NCBI GenBank assembly: GCA_911728455.2
Contig: OU452229.1
Location: forward strand, 13,240,076-13,304,075
DNA length: 64,000 nucleotides
Direction of reading: 5' to 3'
DNA from: Marthasterias glacialis
Lineage: Eukaryota; Echinodermata; Asteroidea; Forcipulatida; Asteriidae
Made by a program: the position numbers and the translations under genes. The notes beneath the pieces were generated by a model. That model did not search any database. It had not been told where the DNA came from and saw only the letters and a list, made by a program, of their open reading frames with translations. Positions within the stretch are counted from its first letter, which is position 1. Every line of letters starts with the position of its first letter. Positions 34,401 to 46,500 of this stretch are shown piece by piece.

Positions 34401-37400
34401 ATCTTCGGGGTGTCCTCACTCCGCGGTCCCTGGCATCCTCCCTGTTTATCCTGCAGCCCCAAGACCGGCATTTTCGGAAAGCCCATGAGCAGGGCTTTCC
34501 AACAGTGTCAAACTTGTCAGTTTCCCGCCAATACTTTGGGAGATAGAGCCGTTGCTAAGTCTTGTTTTCACTCTGTTACAGCTTCGTGTACAAAATTGCC
34601 TTAAGACAGGCGTTTGAAGCGCATTCGGGGCAGCCCCGCTCCCTGGTGGTTTCAAGACGGAAGATGGCCCTGGCTGGCCGGGAAAACCTGATTTTCGGAT
34701 GCAGGACTATGGCAGCTACCTGCAGGTACAATAAATTTCTCTCTAGCCCCATTATTTCTGGATTTATTGGTCGTGGCGCTGCCGACTTCTTTTTTCGGCG
34801 TTTTTTTGCTGGCTTCGGTCCGGCACACATGTAGTTGCCTTGGCTATTGTTGACGTACACACAGCATGGCAGTATGCACTGGACATCTTCGGGGTGTCCT
34901 CACTCCGCGGTCCCTGGCATCCTCCCTGTTTCTGCTGCAGCCCCAAGACCGGCATTTTCGGAAAGCCCATGAGCAGGGCTTTCCAACAGTGTCAAACTTG
35001 TCAGTTTCCCGCCAATACTTTGGGAGATAGAGCCGTTGCTAAGTCTTGTTTTCACTCTGTTACAGCTTCGTGTATAAAAGGGCCATTAGACAGGCGTTTG
35101 AAGCGCATTCGGAGCAGCCCCGCTCCCTGGTGGTTTCAAGACGGAAGATGGCCCTGGCTGGCCGGGAAAACCATATTTTCGGATGCAGGACTATGGCAGC
35201 TACCTGCAGGTACAATAAATTTCTCTCTAGCCCCATTATTTTTGGATTTATTGGCCGTGGCGCTGCCAACTTCTTTTTTGGCGTTTTTTTTGCTGGCTTC
35301 GGTCCAGCACACATGTAGTTGCCTTGGCTATTGTTGATGTACTCACAGCATGGCCGTATGCACTGGACATCTTCGGGGTGTCCTCACTCCGCGGTCCCTG
35401 GCATCCTCCCTGTTTATCCTGCAGCCCCAAAACCGGCATTTTCGGAAAGCCCATGAGCAGGGCTTTCCAACAGTGTCAGACTTGTCAGTTTCCCGCCAAT
35501 ACTTTGGGAGATAGAGCCGTTGCTAAGTCTTGTTTTCACTCTGTTACAGCTTCGTGTACAAAAGTGCCATAAGACAGGCGTTTGAAGCGCATTCGGAGCA
35601 GACCCACTCCCTGATGGTTTCAAGACGGAAGATGGCCCTGGCTGGCCTGGAAAACCAGATTTTCGGATGCAGGACTATGGCAGCTACCTGCAGGTACAAT
35701 AAATTTCTCTCTAGCCCCATTATTTCTGGATTTATTGGCCGTGGCGCTGCCGACTTCTTTTTTCGGCGTTTTTTTGCTGGCTTCGGTCCAGCACACATGT
35801 AGTTGCCTTGGCTATTGTTGACGTACTCACAGCATGGCCTTATGCACTGGACATCTTCGGGGTGTCCTCACTCCGCGGTCGCTGGCATCCTCCCTGTTTA
35901 TCCTGCAGCCCCAAAACCGGCATTTTCGGAAAGCCCATGAGCAGGGCTTTCCAACAGTGTCAAACTTGTCAGTTTCCCGCAAATACTGTGGGGGATAGAG
36001 CCGTTGCTAAGTCTTGTTTTCACTCTGTTACAACTTCGTGTACAAAAGTGCCATTAGACAGGCGTTTGAAGCGCATTCGGAGCAGCCCCGCTCCCTAGTT
36101 TTTTCAAGACGGAAGATGGCCCTGGCTGGCCGGGAAAACCAGATTTTCGGATGCAGGACTATGGCAGCTACCTGCAGGTACAATAAATTTCTCTCTAGCC
36201 CCATTATTTCTGGATTTATTGGCCGTGGCGCTGCCGACTTCTTTTTTCGGCGTTTTTTTGCTGGCTTCGGTCCAGCACACATGTAGTTGCCTTGGCTATT
36301 GTTGACGTACACACAGCATGGCCTTATGCACTGGACATCTTCGGGGTGTCCTCACTCCGCGGTCGCTGGCATCCTCCCTGTTTATCCTGCAGCCCCAAAA
36401 CCGGCATTTTCGGAAAGCCCATGAGCAGGGCTTTCCAACAGTGTCAAACTTGTCAGTTTCCCGCAAATACTGTGGGAGATAGAGCCGTTGCTAAGTCTTG
36501 TTTTCACTCTGTTACAGCTTTGTGTACAAAAGTGCCATTAGACAGGCGTTTGAAGCGCATTCGGAGCAGACCCGCTCCCTGGTGGTTTCAAGACGGAAGA
36601 TGGCCCTGGCTGGCCGGGAAAACCAGATTTTCGGATGCAGGACTATGGCAGCTACCTGCAGGTACAATACATTTCTCTCTAGCCCCATTATTTCTGGATT
36701 TATTGGCCGTGGCGCTGCCGACTTCTTTTTTCGGCGTTTTTTTGCTGGCTTCGGTCCAGCACACACGTAGTTGCCTTGGCTATTGTTGACGTACACACAG
36801 CATGGCCGTATGCACTGGACATCTTCAGGGTGTCCTCACTCCGCGGTCCCTGGTATCCTACCTGTTTATCCTGCAGCCCCAAGACCGGCATTTTCGGAAA
36901 GCCCATGAGCAGGGCTTTCCAACAGTGTCAGACTTGTCAGTTTCCCGCCAATACTTTGGGAGATAGAGCCATTGCTCAGTCTTGTTTTCACTCTGTTACA
37001 GCTTCGTGTACAAAAGTGCCATTAGACAGGCGTTTGAAGTGCATTCGGAGCAGCCCCGCTCCCTAGTTTTTTCAAGACGGAAGATGGCCCTGGCTGGCCG
37101 GGAAAACCAGATTTTCGGATGCAGGACTATGGCAGCTACCTGCAGGTACAATACATTTCTCTCTAGCCCCATTATTTCTGGATTTATTGGCCGTGGCGCT
37201 GCCGACTTCTTTTTTCGGCGTTTTTTTGCTGGCTTCGGTCCAGCACACATGTAGTTGCCTTGGCTATTGTTGACGTACACACAGCATGGCCGTATGCACT
37301 GGACATCTTCGGGGTGTCCTCACTCCGCGGTCCCTGGTATCCTACCTGTTTATCCTGCAGCCCCAAGACCGGCATTTTCGGAAAGCCCATGAGCAGGGCT

Positions 37401-37699
37401 TTCCAACAGTGTCAGATTTGTCAGTTTCCCGCCAATACTTTGGGAGATAGAGCCATTGCTCAGTCTTGTTTTCACTCTGTTACAGCTTCGTGTACAAAAG
37501 TGCCATTAGACAGGCGTTTGAAGTGCATTCGGAGCAGCCCCGCTCCCTAGTTTTTTCAAGACGGAAGATGGCCCTGGCTGGCCGGGAAAACCAGATTTTC
37601 GGATGCAGGACTATGGCAGCTACCTGCAGGTACAATAACTTTCTCTCTAGCCCCATTATTTCTGGATTTATTGGCCGTGGCGCTGCCGACTTCTTTTTT
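31435..37699 (+). repeat. Array block 5: start of the homogeneous right half
   Basis: Forward orientation resumes with a 20-bp direct duplication (TTCGGTCCAGCACACATGGC, then the same with TA), followed by a unit lacking about 30 bp at 31544 (CCTCATCCCGCAG). Anchors 31658-37466 then keep exact 484-bp spacing. The dominant type is GACGGAAGATGGCCCTGG with ACCAGATTTTCGG, and many copies have TACAATAAATTT. Monomers 36982 and 37466 are near-identical neighbours. Single-site donor losses occur at 32305 and 33758. Confidence 0.9.
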
Positions 37700-40600
37700 C
37701 GGCGTTTTTTTGCTGGCTTCGGTCCAGCACACATGTAGTTGCCTTGGCTATTGTTGACGTACACACAGCATGGCAGTATGCACTGGACATCTTCGGGGTG
37801 TCCTCACTCCGCGGTCCCTGGCATCCTCCCTGTTTATCCTGCAGCCCCAAGACCGGCATTTTCGGAAAGCCCATGAGCAGGGCTTTCCAACAGTGTCAAA
37901 CTTGTCAGTTTCCCGCCAATACTTTGGGAGATAGAGCCGTTGCTAAGTCTTGTTTTCACTCTGTTACAGCTTCGTGTACAAAAGTGCCATAAGACAGGCG
38001 TTTGAAGCGCATTCGGAGCAGCCCCGCTCCCTGATGGTTTCAAGACGGAAGATGGCCCTGGCTGGCCGGGAAAACCAGATTTTCGGATGCAGGACTATGG
38101 CAGCTACCTGCAGGTACAATAAATTTCTCTCTAGCCCCATTATTTCTGGATTTATTGGCCGTGGCGCTGCCGACTTCTTTTTTCGGCGTTTTTTTGCTGG
38201 CTTCGGTCCAGCACACATGTAGTTGCCTTGGCTATTGTTGACGTACTCACAGCATGGCCTTATGCACTGGACATCTTCGGGGTGTCCTCACTCCGCGGTC
38301 GCTGGCATCCTCCCTGTTATTCCTGCAGCCCCAAAACCGGCATTTTCGGAAAGCCCATGAGCAGGGCTTTCCAACAGTGTCAAACTTGTCAGTTTCCCGC
38401 AAATACTGTGGGAGATAGAGCCGTTGCTAAGTCTTGTTTTCACTCTGTTACAGCTTCGTGTACAAAAGTGCCATTAGACAGGCGTTTGAAGTGCATTCGG
38501 AGCAGCCCCGCTCCCTAGTTTTTTCAAGACGGAAGATGGCCCTGGCTGGCCGGGAAAACCAGATTTTCGGATGCAGGACTATGGCAGCTACCTGCAGGTA
38601 CAATACATTTCTCTCTAGCCCCATTATTTCTGGATTTATTGGCCGTGGTGCTGCCGACTTCTTTTTTACGCGTTTTTTTGCTGGCTTCGGTCCAGCACAC
38701 ATGTAGTTGCCTTGGCTATTGTTGACGTACACACAGCATGGCCGTATGCACTGGACATCTTTGGGGTGTCCTCACTCCGCGGTCCCTGGCATCCTACCTG
38801 TTTATCCTGCAGCCCCAAGACCGGCATTTTCGGAAAGCCCATGAGCAGGGCTTTCCAACAGTGTCTGACTTGTCAGTTTCCCGCCAATACTTTGGGAGAT
38901 AGAGCCATTGCTCAGTCTTGTTTTCACTCTGTTACAGCTTCGTGTTCAAAAGTGCCATAAGACAGGCGTTTGAAGCGCATTCGGAGCAGCCCCGCTCCCT
39001 GGTGGTTTCAAGACGGAAGATGGCCCTGGCTGGCCGGGAAAACCAGTTTTGTGGATGCAGGACTATGGCAGCTACCTGCAGGTACAATACATTTCTCTCT
39101 AACCCAATTATTTTTGGATGTATTGGCCGTGGCGCCGCCGACTTCTTTTTTTGGCGTTTTTTGGTGGCTTCGGTCCAGCACACATGTAGTTGCCTTGGCT
39201 ATTGTTGACGTACACACAGCATGGCCGTATGCACTGGACATCTTCGGGGTGTCCTCACTCCGCGGTCCATGGAATCCTCCCTGTTTATCCTGCAGCCCCA
39301 AGACCGGCATTTTCGGAAAGCCCATGAGCAGGGCTTTCCAACAGTGTCAGACTTGTCAGTTTCCCGCCAACACTTGGGGAGATAGAGCCGTTGCTAAGTC
39401 TTGTTTTCACTCTGTTACAGCTTCGTGTACAAAAGTGCCATAAGACAGGCGTTTGAAGTGCATTCGGAGCAGCCCCGCTCCCTGGTGGTTTCAAGACGGA
39501 AGATGGCCCTGGCTGGCCGGGAAAACCAGATTTTCGGATGCAGGACTATGGCAGCTACCTGCAGGTACAATAAATTTCTCTCTAGCCCCATTATTTCTGG
39601 ATTTATTGGCCGTGGCGCTGCCGACTTCTTTTTTCGGCGTTTTTTTGCTGGCTTCGGTCCAGCACACATGTAGTTGCCTTGGCTATTGTTGACGTACACA
39701 CAGCATGGCTGTTTGCACTGGACATCTTCGGGGTGTCCTCACTCCGCAGTCCATGGAATCCTCCCTGTTTGTCCTGCTGCCCCAAGACCGGCATTTTCGG
39801 AAAGCCCATGAGCAGGGCTTTCCAACAGTGTCAGACTTGTCAGTTTCCCGCCAATACTTTGGGAGATAGAGCCGTTGCTAAGTCTTGTTTTCACTCTGTT
39901 ACAGCTTCGTGTACAAAAGTGCCATTAGACAGGCGTTTGAAGCGCATTCGGATCAGACCCGCTCCCTGGTGGTTTCAAGACGGAAGATGGCCCTGGCTGG
40001 CCGGGAAAACCAGATTTTCGGATGCATGACTATGGCAGCTACCTGCAGGTACAATAAATTTCTCTCTAGCCCCATTATTTCTGGATTTATTGGCCGTGGC
40101 GCTGCCGACTTCTTTTTTCGGCGTTTTTTTGCTGGCTTCGGTCCAGCACACATGTAGTTGCCTTGGCTATTGTTGACGTACACACAGCATGGCAGTATGC
40201 ACTGGACATCTTCGGGGTGTCCTCACTCCGCGGTCCCTGGCATCCTCCCTGTTTATCCTGCAGCCCCAAGACCGGCATTTTCGGAAAGCCCATGAGCAGG
40301 GCTTTCCAACAGTGTCAGACTTGTCAGTTTCCCGCCAATACTTTGGGAGATAGAGCTGTTGCTAAGTCTTGTTTTCACTCTGTTACAGCTTCGTGTACAA
40401 AAGTGCCATTAGACAGGCGTTTGAAGCGCATTCGGAGCAGCCCCGCTCCCTCGTGGTTTCAAGACGGAAGATGGCCCTGGCTGGCCGGGAAAACCAGATT
40501 TTCGGATGCAGGACTATGGCAGCTACCTGCAGGTACAATAAATTTCTCTCTAGCCCCATTATTTCTGGATTTATTGGCCGTGGCGCTGCCGACTTCTTTT

Positions 40601-43506
40601 TTCGGCGTTTTTTTGCTGGCTTCGGTCCAGCACACATGTAGTTGCCTTGGCTATTGTTGACGTACACACAGCATGGCAGTATGCACTGGACATCTTCGGG
40701 GTGTCCTCACTCCGCGGTCCCTGGCATCGTCCCTGTTTATCCTGCAGCCCCAAGACCGGCATTTTCGGAAAGCCCATGATCAGGGCTTTCCAACAGTGTC
40801 AAACTTGTCAGTTTCCCGCCAATACTTTGGGAGATAGAGCCGTTGCTAAGTCTTGTTTTCACTCTGTTACAGCTTCGTGTACAAAAGTGCCATAAGACAG
40901 GCGTTTGAAGCGCATTCGGAGCAGCCCCGCTCCCTGATGGTTTCAAGACGGAAGATGGCCCTGGCTGGCCGGGAAAACCAGTTTTGTGGATGCAGGACTA
41001 TGGCAGCTACCTGCAGGTACAATAACTTTCTCTCTAGCCCCATTATTTCTGGATTTATTGGCCGTGGCGCTGCCGACTTCTTTTTTCGGCGTTTTTTTGC
41101 TGGCTTCGGTCCAGCACACATGTAGTTGCCTTGGCTATTGTTGACGTACACACAGCATGGCTGTTTGCACTGGACATCTTCGGGGTGTCCTCACTCCGCG
41201 GTCCATGGAATCCTCCCTGTTTGTCCTGCAGCCCCAAGACCGGCATTTTCGGAAAGCCCATGAGCAGGGCTTTCCAACAGTGTCAAACTTGTCAGTTTCC
41301 CGCCAATACTTTGGGAGATAGAGCCGTTGCTAAGTCTTGTTTTCACTCTGTTACAGCTTCGTGTACAAAAGTGCCATAAGACAGGCGTTTGAAGCGCATT
41401 CGGAGCAGCCCCGCTCCCTGATGGTTTCAAGACGGAAGATGGCCCTGGCTGGCCGGGAAAACCAGTTTTGTGGATGCAGGACTATGGCAGCTACCTGCAG
41501 GTACAATACATTTCTCTCTAGCCCAATTATTTTTGGATTTATTGGCCGTGGCGCCGCCGACTTCTTTTTTTGGCGTTTTTTTGCTGGCTTCGGTCCAGCA
41601 CACATGTAGTTGCCTTGGCTATTGTTGACGTACACACAGCATGGCCGTATGCACTGGACATCTTCGGGGTGTCCTCACTCCGCGGTCCCTGGCATCCTAC
41701 CTGTTTATCCTGCAGCCCCAAGACCGGCATTTTCAGAAAGCCCATGAGCAGGGCTTTCCAACAGTGTCAAACTTGTCAGTTTCCCGCCAATACTTTGGGA
41801 GATAGAGCCATTGCTAAGTCTTGTTTTCACTCTGTTACAGCTTCGTGTACAAAAGTGCCATAAGACAGGCGTTTGAAGTGCATTCGGAGCAGCCCCGCTC
41901 CCTGGTGGTTTCAAGACGGAAGATGGCCCTGGCTGGCCGGGAAAACCAGATTTTCGGATGCAGGACTATGGCAGCTACCTGCAGGTACAATAACTTTCTC
42001 TCTAGCCCCATTATTTCTGGATTTATTGGCCGTGGCGCTGCCGACTTCTTTTTTCGGCGTTTTTTTGCTGGCTTCGGTCCAGCACACATGTAGTTGCCTT
42101 GGCTATTGTTGACGTACACACAGCATGGCTGTTTGCACTGGACATCTTCGGGGTGTCCTCACTCCGCGGTCCATGGAATCCTCCCTGTTTGTCCTGCAGC
42201 CCCAAGACCGGCATTTTCGGAAAGCCCATGAGCAGGGCTTTCCAACAGTGTCAAACTTGTCAGTTTCCCGCCAATACTTTGGGAGATAGAGCCGTTGCTA
42301 AGTCTTGTTTTCACTCTGTTACAGCTTCGTGTACAAAAGTGCCATAAGACAGGCGTTTGAAGCGCATTCGGAGCAGCCCCGCTCCCTGATGGTTTCAAGA
42401 CGGAAGATGGCCCTGGCTGGCCGGGAAAACCAGTTTTGTGGATGCAGGACTATGGCAGCTACCTGCAGGTACAATACATTTCTCTCTAGCCCAATTATTT
42501 TTGGATTTATTGGCCGTGGCGCCGCCGACTTGTTTTTTTGGCGTTTTTTTGCTGGCTTCGGTCCAGCACACATGTAGTTGCCTTGGCTATTGTTGACGTA
42601 CACACAGCATGGCCGTATGCACTGGACATCTTCGGGGTGTCCTCACTCCGCGGTCCCTGGCATCCTACCTGTTTATCCTGCAGCCCCAAGACCGGCATTT
42701 TCAGAAAGCCCATGAGCAGGGCTTTCCAACAGTGTCAAACTTGTCAGTTTCCCGCCAATACTTTGGGAGATAGAGCCGTTGCTAAGTCTTGTTTTCACTC
42801 TGTTACAGCTTCGTGTACAAAAGTGCCATAAGACAGGCGTTTGAAGCGCATTCGGAGCAGCCCCGCTCCCTGGTGGTTTCAAGACGGAAGATGGCCCTGG
42901 CTGGCCGGGAAAACCAGATTTTCGGATGCAGGACTATGGCAGCTACCTGCAGGTACAATAACTCTCTCTCTAGCCCCATTATTTCTGGATTTATTGGCCG
43001 TGGCGCTGCCGACTTCTTTTTTCGGCGTTTTTTTGCTGGCTTCGGTCCAGCACACATGTAGTTGCCTTGGCTATTGTTGACGTACACACAGCATGGCTGT
43101 TTTTACTGGACATCTTCGGGGTGTCCTCACTCCGCGGTCCATGGAATCCTCCCTAGTTGTCCTGCAGCCCCAAGACCGGCATTTTCGGAAAGCCCATGAG
43201 CAGGGCTTTCCAACAGTGTCAGACTTGTCAGTTTCCCGCCAATACTTTGGGAGATAGAGCCGTTGCTAAGTCTTGTTTTCACTCTGTTACAGCTTCGTGT
43301 ACAAAAGTGCCATTAGACAGGCGTTTGAAGCGCATTCGGATCAGACCCGCTCCCTGGTGGTTTCAAGACGGAAGATGGCCCTGGCTGGCCGGGAAAACCA
43401 GATTTTCGGATGCAGGACTATGGCAGCTACCTGCAGGTACAATAAATTTCTCGCTAGCCCCATTATTTCTGGATTTATTGGTCGTGGCGCTGCCGACTTC
43501 TTTTTG
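37700..43506 (+). repeat. Twelve-monomer higher-order unit, copy 1 (5,807 bp)
   Basis: All anchors from 37950 to 43273 recur 5,807 bp downstream. Markers inside include a 483-bp unit near 39.2 kb with GGCGTTTTTTGGTGGC, CCAGTTTTGTGGATGC units, GGCATCGTCCCTG with CATGATCAGGG (about 40.73-40.78 kb), TTTTCAGAAAGCCC units, and GGCTGTTTTTACTGG with CTAGTTGTCC near 43.1 kb. Within it, 41.1-42.1 and 42.1-43.1 kb are themselves close copies with a 968-bp period, so the unit already contained an older dimer. Confidence 0.92.
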
Positions 43507-46500
43507 CGGCGTTTTTTTGCTGGCTTCGGTCCAGCACACATGTAGTTGCCTTGGCTATTGTTGACGTACACACAGCATGGCAGTATGCACTGGACATCTT
43601 CGGGGTGTCCTCACTCCGCGGTCCCTGGCATCCTCCCTGTTTATCCTGCAGCCCCAAGACCGGCATTTTCGGAAAGCCCATGAGCAGGGCTTTCCAACAG
43701 TGTCAAACTTGTCAGTTTCCCGCCAATACTTTGGGAGATAGAGCCGTTGCTAAGTCTTGTTTTCACTCTGTTACAGCTTCGTGTACAAAAGTGCCATAAG
43801 ACAGGCGTTTGAAGCGCATTCGGAGCAGCCCCGCTCCCTGATGGTTTCAAGACGGAAGATGGCCCTGGCTGGCCGGGAAAACCAGATTTTCGGATGCAGG
43901 ACTATGGCAGCTACCTGCAGGTACAATAAATTTCTCTCTAGCCCCATTATTTCTGGATTTATTGGCCGTGGCGCTGCCGACTTCTTTTTTCGGCGTTTTT
44001 TTGCTGGCTTCGGTCCAGCACACATGTAGTTGCCTTGGCTATTGTTGACGTACTCACAGCATGGCCTTATGCACTGGACATCTTCGGGGTGTCCTCACTC
44101 CGCGGTCGCTGGCATCCTCCCTGTTATTCCTGCAGCCCCAAAACCGGCATTTTCGGAAAGCCCATGAGCAGGGCTTTCCAACAGTGTCAAACTTGTCAGT
44201 TTCCCGCAAATACTGTGGGAGATAGAGCCGTTGCTAAGTCTTGTTTTCACTCTGTTACAGCTTCGTGTACAAAAGTGCCATTAGACAGGCGTTTGAAGTG
44301 CATTCGGAGCAGCCCCGCTCCCTAGTTTTTTCAAGACGGAAGATGGCCCTGGCTGGCCGGGAAAACCAGATTTTCGGATGCAGGACTATGGCAGCTACCT
44401 GCAGGTACAATACATTTCTCTCTAGCCCCATTATTTCTGGATTTATTGGCCGTGGTGCTGCCGACTTCTTTTTTACGCGTTTTTTTGCTGGCTTCGGTCC
44501 AGCACACATGTAGTTGCCTTGGCTATTGTTGACGTACACACAGCATGGCCGTATGCACTGGACATCTTTGGGGTGTCCTCACTCCGCGGTCCCTGGCATC
44601 CTACCTGTTTATCCTGCAGCCCCAAGACCGGCATTTTCGGAAAGCCCATGAGCAGGGCTTTCCAACAGTGTCTGACTTGTCAGTTTCCCGCCAATACTTT
44701 GGGAGATAGAGCCATTGCTCAGTCTTGTTTTCACTCTGTTACAGCTTCGTGTTCAAAAGTGCCATAAGACAGGCGTTTGAAGCGCATTCGGAGCAGCCCC
44801 GCTCCCTGGTGGTTTCAAGACGGAAGATGGCCCTGGCTGGCCGGGAAAACCAGTTTTGTGGATGCAGGACTATGGCAGCTACCTGCAGGTACAATACATT
44901 TCTCTCTAACCCAATTATTTTTGGATGTATTGGCCGTGGCGCCGCCGACTTCTTTTTTTGGCGTTTTTTGGTGGCTTCGGTCCAGCACACATGTAGTTGC
45001 CTTGGCTATTGTTGACGTACACACAGCATGGCCGTATGCACTGGACATCTTCGGGGTGTCCTCACTCCGCGGTCCATGGAATCCTCCCTGTTTATCCTGC
45101 AGCCCCAAGACCGGCATTTTCGGAAAGCCCATGAGCAGGGCTTTCCAACAGTGTCAGACTTGTCAGTTTCCCGCCAACACTTGGGGAGATAGAGCCGTTG
45201 CTAAGTCTTGTTTTCACTCTGTTACAGCTTCGTGTACAAAAGTGCCATAAGACAGGCGTTTGAAGTGCATTCGGAGCAGCCCCGCTCCCTGGTGGTTTCA
45301 AGACGGAAGATGGCCCTGGCTGGCCGGGAAAACCAGATTTTCGGATGCAGGACTATGGCAGCTACCTGCAGGTACAATAAATTTCTCTCTAGCCCCATTA
45401 TTTCTGGATTTATTGGCCGTGGCGCTGCCGACTTCTTTTTTCGGCGTTTTTTTGCTGGCTTCGGTCCAGCACACATGTAGTTGCCTTGGCTATTGTTGAC
45501 GTACACACAGCATGGCTGTTTGCACTGGACATCTTCGGGGTGTCCTCACTCCGCAGTCCATGGAATCCTCCCTGTTTGTCCTGCTGCCCCAAGACCGGCA
45601 TTTTCGGAAAGCCCATGAGCAGGGCTTTCCAACAGTGTCAGACTTGTCAGTTTCCCGCCAATACTTTGGGAGATAGAGCCGTTGCTAAGTCTTGTTTTCA
45701 CTCTGTTACAGCTTCGTGTACAAAAGTGCCATTAGACAGGCGTTTGAAGCGCATTCGGATCAGACCCGCTCCCTGGTGGTTTCAAGACGGAAGATGGCCC
45801 TGGCTGGCCGGGAAAACCAGATTTTCGGATGCATGACTATGGCAGCTACCTGCAGGTACAATAAATTTCTCTCTAGCCCCATTATTTCTGGATTTATTGG
45901 CCGTGGCGCTGCCGACTTCTTTTTTCGGCGTTTTTTTGCTGGCTTCGGTCCAGCACACATGTAGTTGCCTTGGCTATTGTTGACGTACACACAGCATGGC
46001 AGTATGCACTGGACATCTTCGGGGTGTCCTCACTCCGCGGTCCCTGGCATCCTCCCTGTTTATCCTGCAGCCCCAAGACCGGCATTTTCGGAAAGCCCAT
46101 GAGCAGGGCTTTCCAATAGTGTCAGACTTGTCAGTTTCCCGCCAATACTTTGGGAGATAGAGCTGTTGCTAAGTCTTGTTTTCACTCTGTTACAGCTTCG
46201 TGTACAAAAGTGCCATTAGACAGGCGTTTGAAGCGCATTCGGAGCAGCCCCGCTCCCTCGTGGTTTCAAGACGGAAGATGGCCCTGGCTGGCCGGGAAAA
46301 CCAGATTTTCGGATGCAGGACTATGGCAGCTACCTGCAGGTACAATAAATTTCTCTCTAGCCCCATTATTTCTGGATTTATTGGCCGTGGCGCTGCCGAC
46401 TTCTTTTTTCGGCGTTTTTTTGCTGGCTTCGGTCCAGCACACATGTAGTTGCCTTGGCTATTGTTGACGTACACACAGCATGGCAGTATGCACTGGACAT